Below are positions 18,834-28,705 of a stretch of 64,000 nt of DNA, one piece after another (within the stretch, counting starts at the first letter, position 1; the number at the start of each line of letters is the position of its first letter). Under the pieces are notes generated by a model. It was not told the origin of the DNA and did not search any database. It saw only the letters and a program-made list of their open reading frames with translations. The position numbers were made by a program, and so were the translations under genes. The stretch comes from Streptomyces sp. B93 (GTDB lineage Bacteria > Actinomycetota > Actinomycetes > Streptomycetales > Streptomycetaceae): the NCBI RefSeq assembly GCF_018070565.1, contig NZ_JAGPXL010000020.1, positions 49,528 through 113,527 of the forward strand. Reading direction: 5' to 3'.

Positions 18834-20111
18834 TCACCGGCCGCTCACCGCCGGCTCCGTCGGCGCCGCCGCGGGGTCCTGGGCGAGGCTGCCGCCCATG
18901 TCCACCCAGGCGTCGTTCCAGGCGTGGCCCTGCGCGGGGCCCCGCTGCCAGGTGTGGGTGACCCGGCCCTCGGGATCGCGGCCGAACGCCGACAGGTCGC
19001 CGCTGGGGTTGAGCACCACGGCCGGGTCGTCCGTGAGCTGTCCGTGCAGGGGGCTCCAGTCGGACCAGGGGCCGCCGGTGCCGGTCTGCCAGCGGTGGTG
19101 GAGGGCGTTGTCGGTGCCGCGGGCGAAGAGGACCATGCCGCCGTCGCGGCCGACGAGGACGGTGGGCCTGCCTTGGGTGGTGCCGCCCATGTCGACCCAG
19201 GTGTCGTTCCAGGCGTGGCCGTGTTCGGGGCCGCGCTGCCAGGTGTGGGTGATACGGCCGTCAGGGTCGCGGGCGAAGACGGACAGGGCCCCGTTGGGGC
19301 TGAGGACCACCGCCGGGTCGCTCGCCACCCGGCCGCCCAGCGACACCCAGTCCGGCGCCCACTCGCCCGCCTCCGACTGCCAGGTGTGCCACAGCGCCCC
19401 GTCCGCGCCCCGCACGAACACCACGAGCTTGCCGTACCGGCCCACCAGCGCCCACGGGCGGCCCACCGCCCCGGCGGCCGGACCGCCGAGCGGCGTCCAC
19501 GCCGACCACGCCCCGCCCGGCTCGGTCTGCCAGCGGTGCGCCACCACGCCCGACGCCTCCACGCCGGACACCACCATCCCGGCGCCGTGGTCCACGACCG
19601 AGGGCACCGCGACGCTCACCCGGGGCGTGCTCCGGCCCGGCTCCGTCCACCAGGTGGTCTCCTTGCGGGCCCCCGCCCAGCCGAAGCTGAAGTGCACGTG
19701 GTCGGTGTGCGGACTGCGGCCGGTGTACGGCGTCCAGCCCGCGTCCGCCCGGTACGCCTCCCAGATGCGCCGGTTCCAGATGACGTACATGAGCCCGAAA
19801 CGGCGGGCCAGGGCGTGCGGGTTGCCGTGCCGGTCGGTGGCCAGCAGCCAGTTCAGCAGGTCGTCGGCGAGGTGGCCCTGGGTGTGGACGTCCACGCCCC
19901 AGTCGAAGGCCCGGCCCTCCTTATGCTCGCTGACGCCCGGCGCGCCGCACTCCCTGCCGATGCCCAGGCTCCGGGTGCCCGGGTAGGCGGCGAGCACCAG
20001 GTCACGGAAGGCCAGGACACCCGGCTTCGCGGCGGGGTCGCAGCCCTGCTGCCCCTCGTACGGGGCGTACGGGTCGATATGGGGACCGAAGTCCGGTGCG
20101 GTGGGCGGCAT
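18834..20111 (-). CDS. M15-like peptidase with C-terminal lectin-like (PLL) beta-propeller
   Basis: The product has 425 residues. Residues about 20-150 carry an M15/VanY-like zinc peptidase pattern (SEHKEGRAFDWGVD with His and Asp, then HTDHVHFSF). The C-terminal half is a run of about 50-residue repeats (HTWQ..., PAVVLSPNGALSVFARD, WVDMGG) like PLL lectin propellers. ATG 20111 is preceded by GAGGAG; an in-frame GTG lies at 20159. No classical signal peptide is seen from ATG 20111, which is odd for a wall-directed enzyme. Confidence 0.8.
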   Translation of the reverse strand: MPPTAPDFGPHIDPYAPYEGQQGCDPAAKPGVLAFRDLVLAAYPGTRSLGIGRECGAPGVSEHKEGRAFDWGVDVHTQGHLADDLLNWLLATDRHGNPHALARRFGLMYVIWNRRIWEAYRADAGWTPYTGRSPHTDHVHFSFGWAGARKETTWWTEPGRSTPRVSVAVPSVVDHGAGMVVSGVEASGVVAHRWQTEPGGAWSAWTPLGGPAAGAVGRPWALVGRYGKLVVFVRGADGALWHTWQSEAGEWAPDWVSLGGRVASDPAVVLSPNGALSVFARDPDGRITHTWQRGPEHGHAWNDTWVDMGGTTQGRPTVLVGRDGGMVLFARGTDNALHHRWQTGTGGPWSDWSPLHGQLTDDPAVVLNPSGDLSAFGRDPEGRVTHTWQRGPAQGHAWNDAWVDMGGSLAQDPAAAPTEPAVSGR

Positions 20112-20202
20112 CTCGGGGCGCTCCTCGGCTCGGACGGTGCCGTCGGCGGCGGTGCCCACGGCCTGTCCCGAACCACACTCCCGGCCCGCGCTGACGCCCT
20201 GG

Positions 20203-23113
20203 TCACACCTCGGTCACACGCCCCGCGGCCGTCCGCCGGTGCAGGTCACGCGCGATCCCGAGGGCCAGCGCGTACCCGTCCTCCGTCGCCTCGCCCCGGC
20301 GCCACGCCTCGGTGTACGCACGCTCCCCCAGGCGCTCCCGTACGACCGTCCGGGTGCGGGTGTGCAGCACGGCGAACGGGCGCAGCCGGTCGATCTCGGC
20401 GCCCGTGATCCGCCGGTGGCGGTGGGCCGCGCCCAGCACCACGGCCGCCCCCCGGTGCTCACCGAGCGCGCCGAGCGTCCAGGCGAGGGTCTCGAGCATC
20501 CACGCCGGACCCCAGTTGTCGTCGATCGCGCGCTGCCGCACCAGCGCGTCGCACAGCGGCAGCAGCCCGCGCGACGGCTCCCCGTGCAGCAGCTCGGTCA
20601 GCGCCGTGCACCAGCGGGCCCAGGTGTGCGCCCACTCCGCGCCCGACGTCTCCGCCTCGGCCAGATAGGCGCGGGAGGCGGTGCGGGCCTCCTCGCGGTC
20701 CCCGAGGAAGGCGGCGGCCATCGCCCAGAACATCGTCGCCATGTGCGCGTCGCCCGGCTGCCCCGCCGCCCGCAACTCGGCCACCGCCCGCGCGAGTTGG
20801 CCGACGCAGTCCGGATCGCCGGGCGCCAGCAGCGCGTACACCCCCTCGACGTAGAGCACGGGCGGCGCCTTCGACGCCCCGGGGCCGGTCCGGCACGCGT
20901 CGAGGACCGCGCGGGCCGCCGGGTGGTCCCCCTGGATGACCGCGACGAAGGCCTTCAGGGCCGCCATCGACACCGTCAGCTCCGCCAGCGCCGGATCGTC
21001 CCCGTCGAGCAGCGCCGACAGGTCTTCCAGCCAGCCCCGGGCCTCGCCCAGCGTGGCGCTGACGAACCAGGAACGCGCCCGGGTCAGATCGGCGGCGATG
21101 GCCGCGCCGACCGCCGCCCGGCCCGGGTGGTCCCGGCAGAAGTCCAGCGCGGAACGCAGGTTCGGCAGCTCCCGGCAGAGCCGCACCAGCCATTCGACCT
21201 CCGCCGGACCGAACCACTCGGCTGCGGCCCGTCCCACCAGCGCCCGGTAGTAGTCGCTGTGCCGCACCAGCAGCGCGGTCGCGTCGCCCCGCGCCCGCAA
21301 CCGTTCGGCGCCGTACTGGCGGATGGTCTCCAGGAGGCGGTAGCGGGTGGTGTTCCCGGACCGGCCCGCCGTCGGCACCGACTCCGCCATGACCAGCGAC
21401 TTGTGGACGAGACCACCGAGCAGGTCCAGGACGTCCCCCGGCGCGATCCCGTCGCCCGCGCAGACCGACTCCGCCGCCGGGAGGTCGAAGTCGCCGATGA
21501 ACACCGACAGCCGCTCCCACAGCAGCCGCTCCCCGGGCGTGCACAGGCTGTGGCTCCAGTCCATGACCCCGCGCAGGGTGTGCCGGTACTGCGCGGACGC
21601 GGGCCCCGGCGCCGCCGCGCGGGGACCGGCCAGCAGCCGGAACCGGTCCTCCAGCCGGGCCAGCACCTCCGCCACGGTCAGCGTGCTCAGCCGGACCGCT
21701 GCCAGCTCGATCGCCAGCGGAATCCCGTCCAGACGGCGGCACAGCTCGGCCGCCACCGCCCCCTCACCCCGGCCCGCCCGGACCGTCACCGCCCACGCCG
21801 CCGCCCGGTCCGCGAGCAGCCGCACCGCCTCGCACGGCGTACCGTCCGGGCCGTCCCGCAGCGTCAGACACGGCACCGGCATCACATGCTCGCCCGGCAC
21901 CCCGAGCCGCTCCCGGCTGGTGGCCAGCACCCGCAGCTCCGGGACGGCCCGCAGCAGCCGCAGCACCAGCTCCGCCGCCGCCTCCACCAGGTGCTCGCAG
22001 TTGTCGAGCAGCAGCAGCGGACGCCGCTCGCGCAGATGCTCGGCCACCGCGTCGGCCGCGGACCGCGTGGACTGGTCGCGCAGCCCCAGCGACTCGGCGA
22101 CCGCCCGCGCCACCAGCGCCGCGTCGGTGACCGCGGCCAGGTCCACCAGCCACACCCCGTCCGGGAAGGCGGGCGCCGAGTGCCGGGCTGCGCGCAGCGC
22201 GAGCCGGGTCTTGCCGACCCCGCCCACCCCGGTCAGCGTGACCAGCCGGGACAGGCCCAGCAGCCGCCGTGTCTCGGCCAGCTCCCGCTCCCGCCCGACG
22301 AACGTGGTCGTCTCCGCGGGCAGGTTCCCCCGCCCGCCCGGCCCGGTCACCGACGTCCGGGGCAGCACCGGGTCGAGATCCGGCGCCGCCGTCAGCATCC
22401 GCTGGTGCAGCGTCTTCAGCTCGCTGCCGGGGTCGATGCCCAGTTCCTCGGCGAGCAGCGCGCTCACCTCGTGGAAGCACTGGACGGCCTCGCCCTGCCG
22501 CCCGCACTGGTAGAGCGCCAGCATCCGCTGCGCCCAGAACCGCTCCCGCAGCGGATGCAGCCGGGTCAGCGTCCGCAGCTCCGGCAGGACGTCGGCGGGC
22601 CTGCGGCACCGGATCACCGCGTCGATCCACGCCTCCCGTGCCGCGAGCCGCTGTTCGCCCAGTGCCGAGACCACGTCCCCGAACCGCTCCGGCGGCAGAT
22701 CGGCCAGCGGCTCCCCGCGCCAGAGCGCGAGCGCCTCCCCGTACAGCGCCGCCGCCCGCTCCGGCCGGTCCCCGGCGAGCGCGGTCCGGCCCGCCCGCAC
22801 CAGCGCGGCGAACCGGCGTGCGTCCAGCGCGTCCTCGCCGCCCGCGTCCAGCACATAGCCGCCCTGCTCGGTCCGCAGCACCTCCGGCCCCAGCGTCCGG
22901 CGCAGCCGCGTAGTTCTGTACGGCGTTGCGCGCGCCCCGCGGCGGCTCCTCGCCCCACAGCCGCTCCACCAGCGTGTCCACCGGCACCACCCGGCCGATG
23001 TCGACGAGCAGCGCCGCCAGCAGCCCGCGCAGCCGGGCCGCGCCGACGCCCACCCGCACCCCGTCGCGGGTGACCGTCAGCGGGCCGAGGATGCCGAAGT
23101 CGTACCGTGCCAT
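20203..23113 (-). pseudogene. SARP/AfsR-type regulator, frameshifted
   Basis: The 5' part, from ATG 23113 (MARYDFGILGPLTV), encodes the OmpR-like DNA-binding domain up to NAVQNY. Near 22910 the frame changes, and the rest (RLRRTLGPEVLRTEQGGY onward) continues to TGA at 20203-20205 with a BTAD domain, an NB-ARC ATPase (P-loop GVGGVGKT at about 22206-22235, Walker B LLLLDNCEH) and TPR-like repeats. Restoring 2 nt after TAC-G rejoins the frames. The intact protein would have about 970 residues and activate secondary metabolism. Either a true mutation or a sequencing error. Confidence 0.85.
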
Positions 23114-23230
23114 TCCGCCGAGACTAGGACGCTCGGTGATCACGGCACTACGGCGCGTGAGGGGCGGCCGGGGGTGCGCGCGTCCCGGTGTGCTCCCTGG
23201 TCATGCGCGGTGCGGCGCCACCCCGGCTGC

Positions 23231-24961
23231 TCAGATCCGGTGCACGGTGTGCAGGGTCCTCGCGTAGGTGCCGGTGCCCTCCAGGTGGGAGGCGCCGCCC
23301 AGGTCGGACATCGTGGGTCCGTGGACCGTCTTGCGGCTGGAGAGGAAGCGGCGCCTGCCCCCGGTGTCCGCCCCCAGATAGATGCCGACGTGGTCCACGG
23401 TGGCCGTGGCGCCGTCGTCCCCGGAGTCGGCGTTGAACATGACCAGGTCGCCCGGCTGGAGCTGGGTGGCGGCGGGCGGGTTCGAGCCGTCGGTGCGGGC
23501 GACGCGGACGCCCGGCGAGTGGTCGGCCATGTCCCGGGACCGGCGGGGGAGCCGGGTGCCCGAGGTGTCCGCGCCCGCCGCCAGCGGTACGCCCAGGTGG
23601 TAGCCGTAGACCATGCGCACGTACCCCGAGCAGTCCAGGTTGCCGACCTGCTTGCTGGACGGGCCGGTGTAGGCGCCGTCCGGGAACGTCCAGCCCACGC
23701 CCATGTACTCGTGGAAGTCGGCGCCCTCGACGCGGAAGCCCTGCGCGTCGAGGTAGCCGTACCCGGACGCGCCCAGGACCCGCCTGCCCGCGGCCGGTCC
23801 CGAGCCCGCGGTCACCGTCGGGGCGCCGGGCAGGAACATCGCCGCGTACGCCAGCACGTCCGGGGCCGTGGAGCCGGACCAGGCCCGTATCGTCCCCTCC
23901 AGTTCCGGCGTCCAGGTGCCGTCGAAGGGGGCGTCCAGGAGACGTACCCACTCGCCGTGGGTGACGGTCGGCGGGACCGCCCAGTGCCCGGCGTCCACCT
24001 GGAAGCGGCTGACCAGCAGCCGGACGGGCAGGTTGGCGCAGCCGTCGTTGGCGAGGGCGCGCAGGCCCACCCGGCCCGCGCCGAAGGCGGCGTCGGTGAC
24101 GTCGACGAGCCAGCCGGACGGCTCGGCCGACGCCGACCGCCACGCCTTGACCCGGATGCGGGTGCCCTCGCGGCGGACCCGGATCGTCCAGTCGGTGCCC
24201 GCGGGGACGTCCGTCGCCAGGGTCAGGGCCGACGTCAGCTGGGTGACCGCGTCCGCGACCTCCTTCTCCACCCTGAGCTGGACCGCACCCGTGGTGAGGA
24301 AGGACAGCCGGGCCCGGTAGCTGTTGTGGGTGTCCTGGTAGCCGAAGGAGAGCGCGTACGACACGGCCTGCCCGGTGGGCACCTTGTCGAACCGGGCCAC
24401 GGACCGCACGTCGACGTCGGTGATCTCGCCGTCCCTGAGGGTGACGTGGCGGCTGGCGTAGTCGGTGCTGAGCCTGAGGACCCCGGTGCCCGGTGTCACC
24501 GAGTAGTCGGTGGCGTCGGGTCCCAGGGCCGACCAGCTGCCGCCGCCGGGAGAGCTGCCCCAGCCTTCGGCGAGGGTGCGCTGGAAGTCGTCGGCGAAGG
24601 GGTTCTTGTTCTCCGTGAACACGCGCTGGGGGCCGGTCAGCAGCACGGTGCGCGCCCCGTGGGTCAGGGTCGCGATCCGCCGGCCGCCCGAGGTGACGTC
24701 GGTGCGGGCCGGGGTGCCCGGCAGCACGGTGGTCGTGAGCTGTGCCGCCAGGGTCTCGCGGCTGAAGTAGGCGGCGTTCAGCGGGGGCATGGTCACCGAG
24801 GAGGGCCCCGCGGCCGTCCCCGCCGGGCCGGGCAGCGGTTCGACGGCGGGCGCGGTGGGCGGCGCGGCGTGGGCCGGGGTGGCGGCCAGCTGGGTGAGCG
24901 GGGCGGTGGCGGCGGAGGCCGCGAGAGCGGCGAGTACCCTGCGCCGTGAGGTCTGCTTCAT
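23231..24961 (-). CDS. Tat-exported NlpC/P60-family hydrolase
   Basis: The product has 576 residues. The N-terminus is a twin-arginine-type signal (MKQTSRRRVLAALAAS). Residues about 60-390 form beta-rich domains I do not recognise. The C-terminal 180 residues carry an NlpC/P60-like domain with catalytic Cys in NLDCSGYVR and His in VDHVGIYLG, followed by a polar residue region. It probably cleaves peptidoglycan stem peptides or a related amide. Divergent from the S10 operon across 475 nt. Confidence 0.82.
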   Translation of the reverse strand: MKQTSRRRVLAALAASAATAPLTQLAATPAHAAPPTAPAVEPLPGPAGTAAGPSSVTMPPLNAAYFSRETLAAQLTTTVLPGTPARTDVTSGGRRIATLTHGARTVLLTGPQRVFTENKNPFADDFQRTLAEGWGSSPGGGSWSALGPDATDYSVTPGTGVLRLSTDYASRHVTLRDGEITDVDVRSVARFDKVPTGQAVSYALSFGYQDTHNSYRARLSFLTTGAVQLRVEKEVADAVTQLTSALTLATDVPAGTDWTIRVRREGTRIRVKAWRSASAEPSGWLVDVTDAAFGAGRVGLRALANDGCANLPVRLLVSRFQVDAGHWAVPPTVTHGEWVRLLDAPFDGTWTPELEGTIRAWSGSTAPDVLAYAAMFLPGAPTVTAGSGPAAGRRVLGASGYGYLDAQGFRVEGADFHEYMGVGWTFPDGAYTGPSSKQVGNLDCSGYVRMVYGYHLGVPLAAGADTSGTRLPRRSRDMADHSPGVRVARTDGSNPPAATQLQPGDLVMFNADSGDDGATATVDHVGIYLGADTGGRRRFLSSRKTVHGPTMSDLGGASHLEGTGTYARTLHTVHRI

Positions 24962-25040
24962 ACGATCATGATCCCGGGCGGGTGCCGTGCGGGAGTAGCC
25001 CCGGGACGGGCGACCCCGGGGCGGCGGTGGCGGGCGCGGT

Positions 25041-25068
25041 TTGATCCACGTCACGTCCGGGGTATTCT
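25041..25068 (+). promoter_or_regulatory. Candidate S10 operon promoter
   Basis: TTGATC (25041-25046) and TATTCT (25063-25068) are 16 nt apart. It is the best match in the gap, although CAGACT at 25105-25110 may belong to a second promoter. Confidence 0.4.
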
Positions 25069-25363
25069 CTCCGGCTCGATTGGCGTCGCCCTTGCCCCGT
25101 ATGGCAGACTGTCCGAGTTGCTCGGTCGAGTGTTGATGCTGCGCGCCTCCCGCCGGGAGGACCGGAAGCGAGTCCCACAGTACTCGTCGTTCCAACTGCC
25201 GTAAGGCAGCAATGGGGCGGACGTACGGGAATCTTCCGGGAAGCGTGGGCGCGGCACCGGCCAGGCGCCCGGTGGGCTTTTGCCCCCGGTCCAGCGGTTC
25301 GTCAAGGGCCGTGCTACCCCAGCAGGGATGTTCGAACAAGGGACATTCATGTCAGCGGCAGCG

Positions 25364-25391
25364 CGACACGCCCGACCGCGTGGGTCGGAGA
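25364..25391 (+). promoter_or_regulatory. Leader hairpin element shared with the str operon
   Basis: This is the partner of 2919-2946, with 27/28 identity and the same CCGACC/GGTCGG stem. It ends 45 nt before the rpsJ ATG, compared with 47 nt before rpsL, so position relative to the start codon is conserved too. Confidence 0.6.
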
Positions 25392-25436
25392 AACCGGGTT
25401 CCAGAGCGTTACGAGAGACAGGACTACTGAGTAGCC

Positions 25437-25745
25437 ATGGCGGGACAGAAGATCCGCATCCGGCTCAAGGCCTACGACCACGAGGTCATCGACTCCTCGG
25501 CGAAGAAGATCGTCGAGACGGTGACCCGTACTGGTGCGTCGGTCGCGGGCCCGGTGCCGCTGCCCACTGAGAAGAACGTGTACTGCGTCATCAAGTCGCC
25601 GCACAAGTACAAGGACTCGCGCGAGCACTTCGAGATGCGCACGCACAAGCGCCTGATCGACATCCTCGACCCGACCCCCAAGACCGTTGACTCTCTGATG
25701 CGACTCGACCTCCCGGCCGGTGTCGACATCGAGATCAAGCTCTGA
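25437..25745 (+). CDS. rpsJ: 30S ribosomal protein S10
   Basis: The 102-residue S10 (MAGQKIRIRLKAYDHE) is a 30S head protein that also serves in transcription antitermination with NusB. First gene of the S10 operon, 16 nt before rplC. The ribosome binding site is weak and distant (AGGA at about 25420). Confidence 0.99.
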   Translation: MAGQKIRIRLKAYDHEVIDSSAKKIVETVTRTGASVAGPVPLPTEKNVYCVIKSPHKYKDSREHFEMRTHKRLIDILDPTPKTVDSLMRLDLPAGVDIEIKL

Positions 25746-25761
25746 GGCTGGTGGGCTGAGA

Positions 25762-26406
25762 ATGGCTAAGCAGATCAAGGGCATCCTGGGCGAGAAGCTC
25801 GGTATGACGCAGGTGTGGGACGAGAACAACCGCGTTGTTCCGGTCACCGTCGTCAAGGCCGGGCCCAATGTCGTCACCCAGGTCCGTACCAACGACGTCG
25901 ACGGCTACGAGTCCGTCCAGCTCGCCTTCGGCGAGATCGACCCGCGCAAGGTGAACAAGCCCCTCAAGGGCCACTTCGCCAAGGCCGACGTCACCCCGCG
26001 CCGTCACCTCGTCGAGATCCGTACCTCGGACGCGTCCGAGTACACCCTCGGCCAGGAAGTCACCGCCGAGGTCTTCGAGGCCGGTGTCAAGGTCGACGTG
26101 ACCGGCAAGAGCAAGGGCAAGGGCTTCGCCGGTGTCATGAAGCGCCACAACTTCCGTGGTCTCGGCGCCGGACACGGTACCCAGCGCAAGCACCGCTCTC
26201 CCGGCTCCATCGGTGGCTGCGCCACCCCGGGCCGTGTGTTCAAGGGCCTCCGCATGGCGGGTCGCATGGGCAACGAGCGGGTCACCACCCAGAACCTGAC
26301 CGTCCACGCCGTTGACGCGGAGAAGGGTCTGCTGCTCATCAAGGGCGCGGTTCCCGGTCCGAACGGCGGCCTCGTCCTGGTCCGCACCGCGGCCAAGGGG
26401 GCCTGA
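25762..26406 (+). CDS. rplC: 50S ribosomal protein L3
   Basis: The product has 214 residues starting MAKQIKGILGEKLGMTQ at ATG 25762; an in-frame GTG at 25720 inside rpsJ is rejected because homology begins at 25762. L3 binds domain VI of 23S rRNA near the peptidyl-transferase centre. The conserved HRSPGSIGG segment is present. Followed by rplD after 8 nt. Confidence 0.99.
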   Translation: MAKQIKGILGEKLGMTQVWDENNRVVPVTVVKAGPNVVTQVRTNDVDGYESVQLAFGEIDPRKVNKPLKGHFAKADVTPRRHLVEIRTSDASEYTLGQEVTAEVFEAGVKVDVTGKSKGKGFAGVMKRHNFRGLGAGHGTQRKHRSPGSIGGCATPGRVFKGLRMAGRMGNERVTTQNLTVHAVDAEKGLLLIKGAVPGPNGGLVLVRTAAKGA

Positions 26407-26414
26407 GGTAACCG

Positions 26415-27074
26415 ATGAGCACTGTTGACATCCTTTCGCCGGCGGGCGACAAGGCCGGTACCGTCGAGCTCCCCGCGGAGATCTTCGACGTCGAGAAGGT
26501 CAGCGTCCCGCTGATCCACCAGGTCGTCGTCGCGCAGCTGGCCGCCGCCCGCCAGGGCACCCACAAGACGAAGACGCGTGGCGAGGTCCGCGGCGGTGGC
26601 AAGAAGCCGTACCGCCAGAAGGGCACCGGCCGCGCCCGTCAGGGCTCGACCCGCGCGCCGCAGTTCGCCGGTGGTGGCGTCGTGCACGGTCCCGTGCCGC
26701 GTGACTACTCGCAGCGCACCCCGAAGAAGATGAAGGCCGCCGCCCTGCGGCACGCCCTCACCGACCGGGCGCGTCACAACCGCATTCACGTCGTCTCCGG
26801 CGTGATCGAGGGCGAGACCCCCTCCACGAAGGCCGCCAAGAGCCTGTTCGGCAAGATCAGCGAGCGCAAGAACCTGCTCCTGGTCGTCGAGCGCTCCGAC
26901 GAGGCCGCGTGGCTGTCCGCCCGCAACCTGCCCCAGGTCCACATCCTGGAGCCGGGCCAGCTGAACACGTACGACGTTCTCGTCTCGGACGACGTGGTCT
27001 TCACCCAGGCCGCTTTCGAGTCCTTCGTGTCCGGCCCGAAGGCCGCCAATGACACCGAAGGGAGCGAGGTCTGA
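26415..27074 (+). CDS. rplD: 50S ribosomal protein L4
   Basis: The product has 219 residues. The conserved tip loop that lines the exit tunnel (KTRGEVRGGGKKPYRQKGTG) is intact, so no macrolide-type deletion is apparent. In E. coli L4 also represses the S10 operon; whether that holds here is unknown. Its TGA overlaps the rplW ATG by one base. Confidence 0.99.
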   Translation: MSTVDILSPAGDKAGTVELPAEIFDVEKVSVPLIHQVVVAQLAAARQGTHKTKTRGEVRGGGKKPYRQKGTGRARQGSTRAPQFAGGGVVHGPVPRDYSQRTPKKMKAAALRHALTDRARHNRIHVVSGVIEGETPSTKAAKSLFGKISERKNLLLVVERSDEAAWLSARNLPQVHILEPGQLNTYDVLVSDDVVFTQAAFESFVSGPKAANDTEGSEV

Positions 27075-27493
27075 TGGCCATCCGTCACCCCTCCATCGCC
27101 TCGAAGGCCGCCAAGGCCGCCAAGGCCGCGCGCGTCGCCAAGGCACGCCGCCAGGCCACCGAGGGCAAGAACACCGTCGAGACCCCGCTGAGCAAGTCGT
27201 ACACGGACCCCCGTGACGTGCTGCTGAAGCCGGTCGTCTCCGAGAAGAGCTACGCGCTCCTCGACGACAACAAGTACACGTTCATCGTCGACCCGCGGGC
27301 CAACAAGACCCAGATCAAGGAGGCCGTGCAGGCGGTCTTCTCGGTCAAGGTCACCGGGGTCAACACGATCAACCGCCAGGGCAAGCGCAAGCGGACCCGC
27401 ACGGGCTTCGGCCAGCGTGCCGCCACCAAGCGCGCGATCGTGACCCTCGCCGAGGGCGACCGTATCGACATCTTCGGCGGTCCGACCGCGTAA
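27074..27493 (+). CDS. rplW: 50S ribosomal protein L23
   Basis: The product has 139 residues, about 40 longer than typical L23. The extra part is an N-terminal Ala/Lys-rich tail (KAAKAAKAARVAKARRQ) characteristic of Streptomyces. The L23 core starts near DPRDVLLKPVVSEKSY. L23 sits at the tunnel exit and docks SRP and trigger factor. One-base overlap with rplD. Confidence 0.99.
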   Translation: MAIRHPSIASKAAKAAKAARVAKARRQATEGKNTVETPLSKSYTDPRDVLLKPVVSEKSYALLDDNKYTFIVDPRANKTQIKEAVQAVFSVKVTGVNTINRQGKRKRTRTGFGQRAATKRAIVTLAEGDRIDIFGGPTA

Positions 27494-27531
27494 GCGGGTC
27501 GGATCGTCCGATATCGGACGAGGACTGAGAA

Positions 27532-28368
27532 ATGGGAATCCGCAAGTACAAGCCGACTACGCCGGGCCGTCGTGGCGCCAGCGTCGCCGACTTCGTCGAG
27601 GTCACGCGGTCCACGCCGGAGAAGTCGCTGGTTCGCCCCCTGCACAGCAAGGGCGGCCGTAACAATTCCGGTCGTGTGACCGTCCGCCACCAGGGCGGTG
27701 GCCACAAGCGCGCCTACCGCGTGATCGACTTCCGTCGTCACGACAAGGACGGCGTGCCGGCGAAGGTCGCGCACATCGAGTACGACCCCAACCGCACCGC
27801 GCGCATCGCGCTGCTGCACTACGCCGACGGCGAGAAGCGCTACATCCTCGCGCCGCGCGGCCTGTCGCAGGGCGACCGCATCGAGAACGGTCCCGGGGCC
27901 GACATCAAGCCGGGCAACAACCTCGCCCTGCGCAACATCCCGGTCGGTACCACGCTGCACGCCATCGAGCTGCGGCCGGGCGGCGGCGCCAAGTTCGCCC
28001 GCTCCGCCGGCGCCTCGGTGCAGCTGCTCGCGAAGGAGGGCTCCATGGCCCACCTGCGCATGCCGTCCGGTGAGATCCGCCTGGTCGACGTCCGCTGCCG
28101 CGCCACGGTCGGCGAGGTCGGCAACGCCGAGCAGTCGAACATCAACTGGGGCAAGGCGGGTCGCAAGCGGTGGCTGGGCGTTCGCCCGACCGTCCGTGGT
28201 GTGGTCATGAACCCGGTCGACCACCCGCACGGTGGTGGTGAGGGCCGGACCTCCGGTGGCCGCCACCCCGTGTCCCCGTGGGGCAAGAAGGAAGGCCGTA
28301 CTCGTTCGCCCAAGAAGGCGTCGAACAAGTACATCGTCCGCCGCCGCAAGACGAACAAGAAGCGCTAG
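27532..28368 (+). CDS. rplB: 50S ribosomal protein L2
   Basis: The product has 278 residues of normal length with the conserved GVVMNPVDHPHGGGEGR segment containing the histidine required for peptidyl transfer. L2 supports subunit association. 38 nt after rplW, 12 nt before rpsS. Confidence 0.99.
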   Translation: MGIRKYKPTTPGRRGASVADFVEVTRSTPEKSLVRPLHSKGGRNNSGRVTVRHQGGGHKRAYRVIDFRRHDKDGVPAKVAHIEYDPNRTARIALLHYADGEKRYILAPRGLSQGDRIENGPGADIKPGNNLALRNIPVGTTLHAIELRPGGGAKFARSAGASVQLLAKEGSMAHLRMPSGEIRLVDVRCRATVGEVGNAEQSNINWGKAGRKRWLGVRPTVRGVVMNPVDHPHGGGEGRTSGGRHPVSPWGKKEGRTRSPKKASNKYIVRRRKTNKKR

Positions 28369-28380
28369 GAGCGGGTTTAG

Positions 28381-28662
28381 ATGCCGCGCAGTCTCAAGAA
28401 GGGGCCCTTCGTCGACGACCACCTGATCAAGAAGGTGGAAGCCCAGAACGAAGCCGGCACCAAGAACGTCATCAAGACCTGGTCCCGTCGCTCCATGATC
28501 GTGCCGGCCATGCTCGGCCACACGCTCGCGGTGCACAACGGCAAGACCCACATCCCGGTGTTCGTCACCGAGTCGATGGTCGGCCACAAGCTCGGCGAGT
28601 TCTCGCCGACGCGCACCTTCCGGGGCCACGTCAAGGACGACCGGAAGTCGAAGCGCCGCTAG
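28381..28662 (+). CDS. rpsS: 30S ribosomal protein S19
   Basis: The 93-residue S19 (MPRSLKKGPFVDDHL) is a 30S head protein that forms a complex with S13 near the A and P sites. Family length and sequence are unambiguous. Confidence 0.99.
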   Translation: MPRSLKKGPFVDDHLIKKVEAQNEAGTKNVIKTWSRRSMIVPAMLGHTLAVHNGKTHIPVFVTESMVGHKLGEFSPTRTFRGHVKDDRKSKRR

Positions 28663-28705
28663 CAGCGGATCGCATTCAGACACGTAAGAAACTGAAGGGA
28701 CAACC

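Larger units (their letters stand above)
24962..25436 (+). other. S10 operon promoter and long leader (no gene)
   Basis: This 475-nt gap separates a minus-strand gene from rpsJ. I see a promoter candidate at 25041-25068, a weaker one (TTGGCG 25080-25085, CAGACT 25105-25110, 19-nt spacer), a CTCCC/GGGAG hairpin near 25147-25161, and the shared hairpin element at 25364-25391. The leader would be about 330-360 nt, long enough for attenuation control. Confidence 0.65.
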
